A stretch of 64,000 nucleotides of DNA from JAWXCB01 sp034440455 (GTDB taxonomy: Bacteria > Bacteroidota > Bacteroidia > Chitinophagales > CAIOSU01): assembly GCA_034440455.1 (NCBI GenBank), contig JAWXCB010000129.1, positions 1-64,000 on the forward strand, given 5' to 3'. This document shows positions 33,473-43,234 of the stretch, piece after piece; the first letter of the stretch is position 1, and each line of letters opens with the position of its first letter. The position numbers and the translations under genes were made by a program. A model generated the notes under the pieces. The model was given only the letters and a program-made list of their open reading frames with translations. It was not told where the DNA came from and made no database searches.

Positions 33473-33602
33473 TTTGCTGATTCGATAATTCGGTGATTCG
33501 ATAATTAAGAGATGCCACGCTGAGCGCAGGATTTGTGCGTAGGCGAAAGGGGACGAATTAATTGGCACATTAGCATATCGGCACATTTACAAATTATCCT
33601 TC
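33473..33602. repeat. spacer with two short-period repeat tracts
   Basis: 33473-33507 contains GATTCGATAATTCGGTGATTC and similar steps. 33560-33592 contains TTGGCACATTAGCATATCGG then CACATTTAC. Similar tracts occur at 44541-44577 and 43163-43198. No gene is seen. Confidence 0.55.
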
Positions 33603-34171
33603 ATGATAAAGATCGTAACCATTCAGGGCAGTATGCGCAAAGGCAATTACACTGCGTTTGCAATGGCATTAGTAATTGATGAATTAAAAAACAACCCGAT
33701 GTAGAAGTGGTCGCCATTGACCCTGCTGATTACAAACTGAATTTTCCCGGAGTGAGCGGTGAGAACGACAGCAAGAAGTTGCAAGCTATAGTTGGCAGCG
33801 CAGTGGGTGTGGTTCTCGCTTCGCCCGAATATCACGGCACGTTCAGCAGCGTGCTGAAACTCGTGTTTGAAAATTTCAGTTTCCCATCTGAATTAAAAGG
33901 GAAGCCTGTTTCGCTGCTGGGTGTTGCTGCCGGAAGAATTGGCGCAATAAAATCTCTTGAATATTTGCGGAGCGTATGCGCGCACGTTGGCGCGATGGCG
34001 CTGCCCTACTCAATTTCCATTGCCAACGTGCATCAACTGTTTGATGCTCAGGGGAACTGTACGGATGAAGCAACGGAGAAAGCGATTCGCAGCGTTGCGC
34101 AAAATCATATCGAATACATCCGCAGGCATGTTTGCCAGGGTATTTCAATGGAAGAGATGGTGAGAAAGTAG
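33603..34171 (+). pseudogene. NAD(P)H-dependent FMN reductase, frameshifted
   Basis: From ATG 33603 the frame reads MIKIVTIQGSMRKGNYTAFA, the classic start of NADPH-dependent FMN reductases with GS-x-R-x-GN. It stops at TAG 33701-33703. The remaining protein (VEVVAIDPADYKLNFPG ... SPEYHGTFSSVLKLVFENFS ... GVAAGRIGA) continues in the next frame to 34171. Adding one A to the six-A tract at 33686-33691 restores one frame (ELKKQPDVEVVAIDP). So the gene carries a one-base deletion or a homopolymer sequencing error. Intact, it would be about 189 residues. Confidence 0.82.
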
Positions 34172-34174
34172 CGC

Positions 34175-34205
34175 TTTGGTTTTCCTGTAGCATTCTTTAT
34201 ATTTA
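34175..34205 (+). promoter_or_regulatory. promoter of the beta-helix/SprB-repeat gene
   Basis: TTTG at 34175-34178 and TATATTTA at 34198-34205 are 19 bases apart, matching TTTG-N19-TAnnTTTG with one mismatch; the ATG is at 34225. Confidence 0.5.
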
Positions 34206-34224
34206 GAATACCAATTCTGCTGCC

Positions 34225-36879
34225 ATGAAATACTACTTGCTTCCACTCCTTCTGATAACCCTTTCGCAATCGCTCCGCGCTCAAACCAACGTAAGCGGCT
34301 ACATCCTCTCCAACACCACATGGACACTGGCGAACTCGCCTTACATCGTTACAGGAAATATTTTGGTGAACAATGGCGTAACGCTCACCATTGAGCCGGG
34401 CGTAACGGTGCAATTAGACACGACCAAATCGTTGCAGATTGATGGCGAATTGATTGCGGTTGGAAATGCGCAAAACAGAATTACGTTCACAGCAACTGAC
34501 ACGACTCCTGCAAGAGGCAGTTGGGGCAGAATACAGTTTTCGCCAAATTCTACCGATGCAGTATTTGACACTTCAGGAAATTATATTTCGGGCAGCATTT
34601 TGAAATATTGCGACATCCGCTATGGTGGCGGTGTTCCGGGGGATGTTACGGTGTATTGCGATACGTCTGCGCCCTATTTCTCGAATTGCAGAATATCTGA
34701 TTGTTTGAAACATGCTGTTTATTTTGTTAACGCTGTTGGCAGGGTTGATTCATCATCAATCAGGAATTGTGGGGGAACGGCCATTTCGTATGTTAGCCCT
34801 GTTGCGGCTAATTTGATTGTAATAAATGACACGCTGGAGGATAACGGAGGAGGAATCATCCGAAGTGCGAATGGCTCTTTTACTAACACTATTGTTCGGG
34901 ATTGCATCTTTACAAACTCAGGCAAAGCTTTAGTTGTGGGAAGTTCTACTAACACAATTATTTCAGATAATGTGTTTACGGCTAATTTAGACGCAATACA
35001 AGGAGGGTTAGGTGCAAATGTTAATATAGTAGGCAATATTTTTATTGGACAAACGAATAGCGTTATAGGTTCATCAGCATGCTCTTCTCATTATAATCTC
35101 TATACTCTTACCGCAACTAATCTTACTATAATAGACAATCATATTGAAAATAACAAAGGTGCAATATATGTCGTTGCGAGCTACTGTGTCATACAAGGAA
35201 ATATCTTTCGAAATAATCAGTTTGATAACGAAATTCCTTGCAGTTGCGGTGGTCAAAACTGTGGTCCTGGTAATTGCTTTTGTGAATACACTTTGATAAA
35301 AACGTTTAACGCACGCGGTGCGATACTGAATAATGTTTTTGATGGAAACACAAACACTCAGACACATTTATATTCCAAACATTTTATCTCTATTTCAGGA
35401 GTGTGGGAAATTGCCAATAACTTATTTAATAATAATTCACCGAGTGACATTTATTGCAATGGAAAAGCGAACATTTGTAGCAACAAGTTTCTTAGCAATT
35501 CAGGAAAGACAATTTCTTGCTATGGCTCAATGGCCGGTGCCTTCATTCATGACAATGAATTCACCAACAACTCTGATGATGGCTCAATTGTTTCAGTAAG
35601 TAATAACTCTGTTATTAGCAACAATGAGTTTCGCGGCAATTCCTGCACAGGTGCTACGATTATTTCTATTACGGCTGGTAGTCCTTTAGTGAGAAATAAC
35701 AGGTTTATAAGCAATTTGAATTTTAGTTGCCCCATTATCTCTATTACTGCCAGCAGCAATGCTAATATTCATAACAATGATTTTCTGGATAATAGCGGGT
35801 TAAGCGGTTTACGCATCAGTGGCAATACCTTGCTATCCATAATAGAGCAGAACAATTTTGTGAATCCAGATATTCAATACGAAATAGAAAACCAAATTCC
35901 ATTCGGTCCCGGTGCCAACTTCAATATCTCCAATAACTATTGGGGCACCACCGACACCGCGCATATTGATTCAGTTATCAAAGATTACTTTGATGATGCG
36001 AATCTTTCTGTTGCGCTTTACCTTCCGGTGCTTACTGCTCCGGCTTTTGTTGATACGAATGCTTCCTGCACCAGCGTGGTTTGCTCGTTATCGGTGAGCG
36101 GCACAGTGGTGAATGCCTCGTGTTATGGAGGCGGAAATGGTTCGATTAATATCACAGTTTCAAACGGGACAATTCCTTATAGTTATGTCTGGAGTAATGG
36201 AGGAACAGGTGAAGACCGCAGCAATTTGATAAGCGGGAATTACACAATAACAGTGATTGATGCGAACTTTTGCTCTGCCACAAAATCATTTTCAATCAGC
36301 CAGCCTTCCTCGCCTGTGGCGGTAGTGAGCGGTGTTGTCTCAAATGCAAACTGCAACACAGGCGGCACAATCAACATCGCTGCGGGAGGAGGAACAAGTC
36401 CTTACACTTACAACTGGGGCAGCAGCATCATCACCCAAAACCGCACGGGCTTGAATCCCGGCAATTACTCCGTCACAGTCAAAGACAATAACAATTGTAC
36501 GGCTACTCGATCATTCACTGTCGGGCAGGATGCAGGTCCAATCATCAGTAGAGTAGTGACAAACGCAAGTTGCCATAACGGATGTGATGGTTCAATCAAT
36601 GTGTCAGTGACGGGCATCGCGCCATTTACATACAATTGGGGAAATGGTTTAGGTGCAAGCGAAGACACGAGCGGGCTTTGCGCAGGGACTTATAATGTGA
36701 CAGTTGCCGATTCCAACAACTGCGGCATCGCCACTTCATTCACCATTATTTCACCTGCTGCTTTGGTTGCTTCAGCAAGCATCACGAATAATGTCAGTTG
36801 CTTCGGCTTCAGCGATGGCGCTGCAACGGCTACTGCTAATGGAGGAACATCGCCTTACAGTTTCCTGTGGAGCAATTGA
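34225..36879 (+). CDS. secreted parallel beta-helix protein with SprB repeats (5' part, ends at premature TGA)
   Basis: Reads 884 residues. Signal peptide MKYYLLPLLLITLSQSLRAQ. Residues 20-600 form a right-handed beta-helix of short repeats (NNGVTLTIEPGVTVQLD, then many 'I-x-x-N-x-F-x-x-N' steps). From about 620 there are four SprB-type repeats, each about 75-85 residues with 'C-x-G-x-x-G-S-I-N' and 'Y-x-W-[SG]-N-G' followed by 'L-x-x-G-x-Y-x-V-T-V-x-D-x-N-x-C'. The TGA at 36877-36879 sits where the repeat pattern expects Gly (WSNGQT), so GGA to TGA is the likely change. The remainder is in the next entry. It is a cell-surface or secreted protein; function unknown. Confidence 0.75.
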   Translation: MKYYLLPLLLITLSQSLRAQTNVSGYILSNTTWTLANSPYIVTGNILVNNGVTLTIEPGVTVQLDTTKSLQIDGELIAVGNAQNRITFTATDTTPARGSWGRIQFSPNSTDAVFDTSGNYISGSILKYCDIRYGGGVPGDVTVYCDTSAPYFSNCRISDCLKHAVYFVNAVGRVDSSSIRNCGGTAISYVSPVAANLIVINDTLEDNGGGIIRSANGSFTNTIVRDCIFTNSGKALVVGSSTNTIISDNVFTANLDAIQGGLGANVNIVGNIFIGQTNSVIGSSACSSHYNLYTLTATNLTIIDNHIENNKGAIYVVASYCVIQGNIFRNNQFDNEIPCSCGGQNCGPGNCFCEYTLIKTFNARGAILNNVFDGNTNTQTHLYSKHFISISGVWEIANNLFNNNSPSDIYCNGKANICSNKFLSNSGKTISCYGSMAGAFIHDNEFTNNSDDGSIVSVSNNSVISNNEFRGNSCTGATIISITAGSPLVRNNRFISNLNFSCPIISITASSNANIHNNDFLDNSGLSGLRISGNTLLSIIEQNNFVNPDIQYEIENQIPFGPGANFNISNNYWGTTDTAHIDSVIKDYFDDANLSVALYLPVLTAPAFVDTNASCTSVVCSLSVSGTVVNASCYGGGNGSINITVSNGTIPYSYVWSNGGTGEDRSNLISGNYTITVIDANFCSATKSFSISQPSSPVAVVSGVVSNANCNTGGTINIAAGGGTSPYTYNWGSSIITQNRTGLNPGNYSVTVKDNNNCTATRSFTVGQDAGPIISRVVTNASCHNGCDGSINVSVTGIAPFTYNWGNGLGASEDTSGLCAGTYNVTVADSNNCGIATSFTIISPAALVASASITNNVSCFGFSDGAATATANGGTSPYSFLWSN

Positions 36880-37809
36880 CAAACCGCAGCTACCGCCACC
36901 GGACTTTCCGCAGGAGTTTATGCTGTCACATCAACCGATTCAGTCGGATGCACCGCTTCGGCATCTGTTACAATTCCTGATGGATACAATGTATTTGCCG
37001 GAGCCATTGGAGGTCCGATAACTGTTGAAATAAATCAATCCTCCACGTATATCGTTAGCGCGAATCCGAATTACAGCTATGATTGGAACACGCTCAACGG
37101 CATTATCTTATCAGGACAGGGAACAAATAGTATTGAAGTTGCCTGGACTTCAGCAGGCACGGGACTCGTTGAGTTAATCGCGCAGGAACAAGGATGTTCG
37201 GACACGGTTTCAAAATCGGTTACAATTACTGACACAACACAAAACTGCTCTGCGCTTTTTTATTTATATCCCGACACGATTCCGCACAGCTATTTTGTAA
37301 TCAATACCGCATCGGGAATCCCGCAGCTTTCCTATTCATAGAACTGGGGCGATGGCAGCGCTGCTGATACCGTGCCTTATCCCACGCATACTTACAATGC
37401 AGCAGGTTTCTATAGCATCTGCCTCACGATTACAGATTCAGCAGGTTGCAGCGACACGTATTGCAATCCCTATTTCTTGCTGAAGGCGGAAGATGAGAGC
37501 AGCGCAATGATTCAGGTAAATGTGTATCCACCCACATTCACAGGCGCACATCAACCCGAACTGGAAAAGATTATGCTCTATCCCAACCCCACAGATGGTG
37601 CGGTAACGCTGAAAGCTGAGGGCATATTCGGGAAAGCAACATTCAAATTATTGGATAGTATGGGCAAGGAACTGTCACAACAAACTGTTCAAGGAAATGA
37701 ACTTGGACAAGGAGTGGGTGTTGACTTGTCTCAATTGAGTAGTGGATTGTATTTCCTGAAAATCCAAACTGAAGAGGGAAACCACTTTATGAAAGTGGTC
37801 AAACACTAA
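36880..37809 (+). pseudogene. 3' remainder of the SprB-repeat gene, with a second in-frame TAG
   Basis: The frame continues without shift after the TGA: QTAATATGLSAGVYAVTSTD completes the fourth SprB repeat. Next comes an Ig-like region and a PKD-type segment (NWGDGSAADTVPYPTHTYNA). It is interrupted by TAG at 37339-37341, where the pattern Y-S-W-N-W-G-D-G expects Trp (TGG to TAG). The end (EKIMLYPNPTDGAVTLKAEG ... HFMKVVKH) is a T9SS type A sorting domain. The intact gene would have had 1194 codons and a secreted product; as read, the sorting signal is lost. Confidence 0.8.
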
Positions 37810-37814
37810 CCGTT

Positions 37815-37915
37815 GTCTGAACTGTGATTACTGTGATGAATAGGAGGAAGCATTATTGTTCCGATAGTAAAATCATCATGTCAATCACACTCATCAAACA
37901 AATCACAGTTCAGAC
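37815..37915. repeat. 15-base perfect inverted repeat, GTCTGAACTGTGATT type
   Basis: GTCTGAACTGTGATT (37815-37829) and AATCACAGTTCAGAC (37901-37915) are exact reverse complements around a 71-base centre rich in ATCA/TGAT steps. It lies between the convergent SprB-type gene and aconitase, where it could act as a two-way terminator. Confidence 0.7.
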
Positions 37916-38016
37916 TGTAATGATTATAATGGCTTGTATTTTTATTCTCCGAGCGATGAAACCGCAACTTGATACTTCCGAAAGTTAACAGCAACCCGAT
38001 TTCAAGATTGTAGGCT

Positions 38017-40302
38017 TCAAGATAATAGCTTGACCTCCTGACTCTGCAATTCTTTCATTCTGTTCAATGCGCTACCTGCTTTGAACCACTCAATTTGCTG
38101 CTCGTTAAAGGTATGATTCACGGAGAGTTTTTCAGTAGTTCCGTCTTTGTGATTGAGCGCAAGCGTTAATGGAACGCCCGGTTTGAAATCCGTTAATCCG
38201 AGAATGTCTATTGAATCGTCTTCCTGGATTTTTTCATAGTCAGCCGGGTTTGCGAATGTCAACGCAAGCATTCCCTGCTTCTTCAGATTCGTTTCATGGA
38301 TACGGGCAAACGAGCGAACCAAGATTGCGCGACCTCCCAAGAAACGCGGCTGCATCGCTGCGTGTTCGCGGGAAGAACCTTCGCCATAATTTTCATCGCC
38401 TACTACAATCCATCCTGTGTTTTTTGCTTTGTAAGCGCGAGCAACAGCAGGCACTTCACCATACTCAGCCGTGAGTTGGTTTTTGATGCTGTTTGTTTTT
38501 TCATTGAAAAAATTCTGCGCGCCCGTAAGCGTGTTATTAGCGATGTTGTCCAAATGTCCGCGATATTTTAACCAGGGACCTGCCATTGAAATATGGTCGG
38601 TGGTGCATTTGCCTTTTGCTTTAATGAGCAATTTCATTCCTTTCAAATCGCTGCCTTCCCATTGCTTGAAGGGTTCAAGGATTTGCAGCCGGTCTGACTT
38701 CGGGTCAACGGCAACTTTCACTTTACTGCCGTCTTCTGCCGGAGCCTGATAGCCCGCATCTTTCACAGCAAAGCCTAAAGGCGGAAGTTCAATGCCTTTG
38801 GGTTCATCAAATTTCACTTTCTCGCCTTTCTCATTCGTGAGCGTGTCTGTTGCAGGATTAAACATTAAATCACCGGCAATTGCCAATGCTGTTACGATTT
38901 CAGGAGATGCTACAAACGCATGTGTATTTGGGTTTCCGTCATTGCGCTTCGCAAAATTTCTGTTGAACGAAGTGATGATTGAGTTGGGAGCATCGGGTGA
39001 AGACGTGTGTCTTTTCCATTGACCGATGCATGGACCACAAGCATTTGCCAATACAACTCCACCAATATCTTCAAACACTTTCAGTATGCCATCACGTTCA
39101 GCAGTGTAGCGTACTTGTTCTGAGCCTGGCGTTACGGTATATTCTGATTTTGCTTTCAATCCTTTTGACAAGGCTTGCTTTGCTACAGAAGCTGCGCGCG
39201 TCATGTCTTCGTAAGATGAATTTGTGCAAGAGCCGATTAAGCCCACTTCTAATTTTGCTGGCCAATTGTTTTCTTTCACCGCTTTTGCAAATTCAGAAAG
39301 CGACCAGGCTTTGTCGGGCGTAAACGGACCGTTGATGTGCGGCTCAAGTGTGGAGAGATTGATTTCAATTACCGAGTCAAAATATTTTTCAGGATTTGCA
39401 TATACCTCCGGGTCACCCGTGAGATGTTCTTTAATTTTTTCCGCTTCTGCGGCAACGTCTTTTCTGTCGGTTGATTCGAGGTAACGCTTCATCGAATCAT
39501 CGTAGCCGAAGGTAGAGGTGGTCGCGCCAATTTCAGCGCCCATGTTTGCAATCGTGCCTTTTCCTGTGCAACTGATATTTTTTGCACCTTCTCCAAAATA
39601 TTCAAGAATAGCTCCGGTGCCGCCTTTTACGGTTAGGATTCCGGCAACTTTCAGAATCACATCTTTTGCAGAAGTCCATCCGCTGAGCTTGCCTGTAAGT
39701 TTCACGCCAATCAATTTTGGCATTTTCAATTCCCAAGCCATTCCCGACATCACATCCACCGCATCAGCGCCACCTACTCCAATTGAAATCATTCCCAACC
39801 CGCCTGCATTCACCGTGTGTGAATCTGTTCCGATTATCATTCCGCCCGGAAAAGCATATTGCTCTAAAACTACCTGGTGAATGATGCCTGCGCCCGGCTT
39901 CCAGAAGCCTATTCCATATTTATTGGAAACGGAAGCAAGGAAATCATACACTTCTTTATTTGTAGTAACAGCTTTCGCCAAATCAGCGGTGGCTCCGGCT
40001 TCTGCCTGAATCAAGTGGTCACAATGTACAGTAGAAGGAACCGCTACATTATCTATTCCCGCTGACATAAACTGTAGCAACGCCATTTGCGCAGTCGCAT
40101 CCTGCATGGCTACGCGGTCTGGCGCAAAATCCACATAAGCCTTTCCTCGTTGAAAATCCTTCACGGCATCCGCATCAAACAAGTGCGTGTACAGAATTTT
40201 TTCAGTGAGGGTAAGCGGACGGTTCAACACTTTTCTCGCTTTTTCTACACGGTGAGGGAAGCGTTCGTACGCTTGTTTAATCATGTCGAAATCGAATGCC
40301 AT
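38017..40302 (-). CDS. acn: aconitate hydratase
   Basis: Converts citrate to isocitrate with a [4Fe-4S] cluster in the TCA cycle. The 761-residue protein is of the mitochondrial-type family: STVHCDHLIQAEAG, GTDSHTVNAGGLGMISIGVGGADAVDVMSG, the cluster cysteines in GSCTNSSYEDM and NACGPCIGQW, and the C-terminal swivel domain with KGKCTTDHISMAGPWLKYRG and GEGSSREHAA. Length matches the family (about 755). A perfect -7 element is upstream at 40335-40342. Confidence 0.96.
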   Translation of the reverse strand: MAFDFDMIKQAYERFPHRVEKARKVLNRPLTLTEKILYTHLFDADAVKDFQRGKAYVDFAPDRVAMQDATAQMALLQFMSAGIDNVAVPSTVHCDHLIQAEAGATADLAKAVTTNKEVYDFLASVSNKYGIGFWKPGAGIIHQVVLEQYAFPGGMIIGTDSHTVNAGGLGMISIGVGGADAVDVMSGMAWELKMPKLIGVKLTGKLSGWTSAKDVILKVAGILTVKGGTGAILEYFGEGAKNISCTGKGTIANMGAEIGATTSTFGYDDSMKRYLESTDRKDVAAEAEKIKEHLTGDPEVYANPEKYFDSVIEINLSTLEPHINGPFTPDKAWSLSEFAKAVKENNWPAKLEVGLIGSCTNSSYEDMTRAASVAKQALSKGLKAKSEYTVTPGSEQVRYTAERDGILKVFEDIGGVVLANACGPCIGQWKRHTSSPDAPNSIITSFNRNFAKRNDGNPNTHAFVASPEIVTALAIAGDLMFNPATDTLTNEKGEKVKFDEPKGIELPPLGFAVKDAGYQAPAEDGSKVKVAVDPKSDRLQILEPFKQWEGSDLKGMKLLIKAKGKCTTDHISMAGPWLKYRGHLDNIANNTLTGAQNFFNEKTNSIKNQLTAEYGEVPAVARAYKAKNTGWIVVGDENYGEGSSREHAAMQPRFLGGRAILVRSFARIHETNLKKQGMLALTFANPADYEKIQEDDSIDILGLTDFKPGVPLTLALNHKDGTTEKLSVNHTFNEQQIEWFKAGSALNRMKELQSQEVKLLS

Positions 40303-40334
40303 ATTATTGATTTTTAATTTTCTTTTGAAGGGTA

Positions 40335-40342
40335 CAAAGATA
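40335..40342 (-). promoter_or_regulatory. -7 promoter element of the aconitase gene
   Basis: TATCTTTG on the minus strand, a perfect TAnnTTTG, 32 bases before the ATG at 40302. No TTG at the usual distance is visible. Confidence 0.45.
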
Positions 40343-40436
40343 ATACTCTTTTGAAGTTTGCTTGGTTTTCAAAACTGCTCTCATTCTGAGGACGCACCGT
40401 ATAACCTTCATTTCATAAATTAGCACGTTAAGAAAG

Positions 40437-41864
40437 GTGAAAAAGACGCTGCCCGAAATATTATTAATTGACTTGCCGACCTTTCCAAAAGGCACGCTGT
40501 CGCTCTCCCTATTTGCAGTAGGCGCTGCGCTCAAAAACAATTTCAGCATCCGCTACTTAGACATCAACCTGCAACATCCCGATGAAGTTTTAAAAGATTT
40601 GGAAAAACTGCTGGGAGAAACAGCGATTGTGGGCATAAAGGTATCATCTCAAAATTTTCAAATAGCCAAAGAATTGAGCGCGAGAATAAAAGAATGCGCT
40701 CCCAAAATCAAAGTGCTGTGGGGAGGGGAATTTCCCACGCTGCTTCCGGATGAGTGTTTACCTTTTTGTGATACTCTGGTTTCAGGACAAATTGAACCAA
40801 TAGCCGGTCTTTTGTCAAAAGATTATTTCAATGGCGGGTTAAAAAAAACCTACCAGGGCAACACGCCTGAAAATCTTGAATTTGACTGGAAACCTGATTT
40901 CAGCATTCAGAAAAGGCTTGATGCATATTACAGTTTTATGGGGTTGCCGCTTGAAACATCAAGAGGCTGCACACAGAAATGTGTTTTCTGCTTAGTGCAT
41001 GTGATGCAAAAAAATTACGTGCTGAAATCAGCAGAACAGTTAGACAAAGAACTTCCTGCCTATCGCGGAAAATTCGTAAACATCATTGATTATAATATCG
41101 GAGTTGAACCGGAACACGTAATCAAAGTTTCAAACGCACTGAAAAAAAGGGGCGTTGCCGGATGGATGGGAGAAATGTGCATCGAATCATTGGATAACGA
41201 TGCAATGCTGGCAGCTATGCGCGACAGCGGATGTCGTATGATTTATTGCGGATTGGAGAGCATTGATGAAACCGCGTTGCGTTCGGTGAACAAAGCCAAC
41301 ACCAATCACATCGAAAATTATGAACGCATTATTCGGAAAGCGCAGTCATACGGCATACAAATCGGAGCGGGAATCATTCTCGGCTTGAAAGGCACGGATG
41401 AAAATACGTTCAAAAACATGTATCACTTTTTTCAACGTATGGGAATTATCTATGCCAAGCTCACTTTTCTTACTTACAATCCCGGCACAAAAGTTTTTTC
41501 GTCCATGAAACGGACAGGTGATTATTCCACGTATGAGTTCGAGTATTATGACGGCAACCATTTGACTTTCATCCCAAAAGGTCTCTCTAAAGATGTCGTG
41601 TACAAAGACACCGCATGGTTCATCCGGAAATTTTATCATCCCTGGAATATTGTGCTTCGCTCATTCAATTCAAAAATGAGTTTTCTCACGAGGCTTGAGT
41701 TTATTCTATTCAGTTATTGTTACGGTGAAACCTACAGGCAGTGGTTGCAAAAAAATGTTTTTGATGACGAAAAAGGATTCACAGAACTCCTTCTTGCTCC
41801 GTTTCAAAAAACACGCGCCATACGCATTGCAGAAGCTCTGTTAAATTGGCTAAAAAAAAAGTGA
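40437..41864 (+). CDS. radical SAM protein with N-terminal B12-binding-like domain
   Basis: A 475-residue protein. Residues 1-130 form a Rossmann-like cobalamin-binding-type domain (ILLIDLPTFPKGTLSLSLFAVGAAL, VGIKVSSQNFQIAKELSARI), though the usual DxHxxG motif is not visible. The radical SAM core has CTQKCVFC (C178, C182, C185), the cluster-binding C-x3-C-x2-C, and later CGLESIDETALRSVNK and GIILGLKGTDENTF. The reaction is unknown; such proteins often act in lipid or cofactor modification. The start is GTG at 40437, the first available. Confidence 0.82.
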   Translation: MKKTLPEILLIDLPTFPKGTLSLSLFAVGAALKNNFSIRYLDINLQHPDEVLKDLEKLLGETAIVGIKVSSQNFQIAKELSARIKECAPKIKVLWGGEFPTLLPDECLPFCDTLVSGQIEPIAGLLSKDYFNGGLKKTYQGNTPENLEFDWKPDFSIQKRLDAYYSFMGLPLETSRGCTQKCVFCLVHVMQKNYVLKSAEQLDKELPAYRGKFVNIIDYNIGVEPEHVIKVSNALKKRGVAGWMGEMCIESLDNDAMLAAMRDSGCRMIYCGLESIDETALRSVNKANTNHIENYERIIRKAQSYGIQIGAGIILGLKGTDENTFKNMYHFFQRMGIIYAKLTFLTYNPGTKVFSSMKRTGDYSTYEFEYYDGNHLTFIPKGLSKDVVYKDTAWFIRKFYHPWNIVLRSFNSKMSFLTRLEFILFSYCYGETYRQWLQKNVFDDEKGFTELLLAPFQKTRAIRIAEALLNWLKKK

Positions 41865-41887
41865 TTATCAATAAACGCGAATAAGGT

Positions 41888-43117
41888 ATGCCCTGGCTAT
41901 TAAATATCTCACTTGCACTTAAAGCTATCCGTAGCAATCTGCTCAGGGCTTCGCTCACCATTGCAATTATCGCCATCGGCATCATGGCATTGGTTGGAAT
42001 TCTCACCGCTATTGAGAGCATAAAATCATCTATCGTGGTGAATTTATCCGCGATGGGTTCCAACACGTTTACCATTCGCGAGAAAAGGACAACCGGGCGC
42101 GGAAGTGTAGGAGGCAAAATAGAAGATGCGCCCCTGATTACATTTAACCAAGCGCAATTTTTCAAAGAGCGCTATCAGCGTGGCGACATTGTATCTATTA
42201 ATACACGCGCCACCAGCGGAGCTTCGATACAGCGCAAAAGTGAGAAGACCAATCCAAACATTACGGTGATGGGCGTGGATGAAAATTACCTTCAGGTTTC
42301 CGGATATAAACTTGCCAAAGGAAGAAATTTCTCGAAACATGAATTGGAGAACGGCACAAACAGTTGTCTTCTTGGATATGCGCTTGCCAAACGCCTTTAT
42401 GATAAAAAAGATACGGTTGAAAACAGCGCTGTTACCATCGGCAGCTTGCGCTACCGCGTAATTGGAACATTGGCAGAGAAAGGCGCAAGCGTGATGAACA
42501 GTGACAACGTGGTGTTGGTAACAGTGCAAAACGCAAGAAAAGCGTTCAGCGGAAGTACGCGCAAATACACAATCAGTATTTCGATTGAAAATCCTGAAGA
42601 GTTGGATGCGGCAACCGATGAAGCCACCGGCACTTTTCGCAGCATCCGCAAGCTAAATCCTGCGGAGAATGAAGATTTTGAAATCAGCAGAAGCGATAAG
42701 TTAGCGACCACCGTTATTGGCAACATCCGCTATGTAACAATAGCCGCCACGCTGATTGGAATCATCACATTGATTGCCGCAGGCATCGGTTTGATGAACA
42801 TCATGCTTGTTGCCGTTGCAGAGAGAACGCGCGAAATCGGCATCAGCAAAGCGATAGGCGCGACAAACAATATCATTCGCGGGCAGTTTCTGATGGAGAG
42901 CGTGGTTATTTGCCAGTTGGGCGGATTGCTTGGCATTTTCTTCGGAATACTGATGGGAAATGTTGTTTCCATTTTTCTAAAAAGTGGGTTCATCATCCCG
43001 TGGCTTTGGATAACATTGGGTTTCATCTTTTGTCTGTTCATCGGCTTGGCTGCTGGAATTTATCCCGCTATCCGCGCATCGCGCCTTGACCCGATTGATG
43101 CATTGCGATATGAATGA
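41888..43117 (+). CDS. ABC transporter permease, MacB/FtsX type
   Basis: A 409-residue permease of the MacB-FtsX group: one N-terminal transmembrane helix (about 21-42), a periplasmic MacB_PCD domain (about 50-270), and three C-terminal helices from about residue 277 with LMNIMLVAVAERTREIGISKAIGATN and the closing YPAIRASRLDPIDALRYE. It has no ATPase partner in this window. It is 23 bases after the radical SAM gene and probably cotranscribed. Possible roles include export of a peptide, lipoprotein or drug. Confidence 0.85.
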   Translation: MPWLLNISLALKAIRSNLLRASLTIAIIAIGIMALVGILTAIESIKSSIVVNLSAMGSNTFTIREKRTTGRGSVGGKIEDAPLITFNQAQFFKERYQRGDIVSINTRATSGASIQRKSEKTNPNITVMGVDENYLQVSGYKLAKGRNFSKHELENGTNSCLLGYALAKRLYDKKDTVENSAVTIGSLRYRVIGTLAEKGASVMNSDNVVLVTVQNARKAFSGSTRKYTISISIENPEELDAATDEATGTFRSIRKLNPAENEDFEISRSDKLATTVIGNIRYVTIAATLIGIITLIAAGIGLMNIMLVAVAERTREIGISKAIGATNNIIRGQFLMESVVICQLGGLLGIFFGILMGNVVSIFLKSGFIIPWLWITLGFIFCLFIGLAAGIYPAIRASRLDPIDALRYE

Positions 43118-43234
43118 ATTGTTTTAGAATTTCTCAGAGTTATAGACTAATGGTGAATTTTAATCGGCACATTGGCATATCGTCAATCAGCAAATCATTC
43201 CCCGAATCTTATCTTTACGCCTCATTTTTTTCTT

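Noticed and set aside
34225..37809. Alternative genetic code (TGA or TAG as sense) to explain the in-frame stops
   Set aside because: Many intact genes here end at TGA (ftsA, rsmH-mraZ junction, cysM) and TAG (ftsW, murG) exactly at operon junctions, so the standard code is used.
43172..43234. TTG start at 43172 for the aminopeptidase P gene
   Set aside because: It lies in a GGCACATTGGCATATC-type spacer repeat; ATG 43235 gives the normal family N-terminus.
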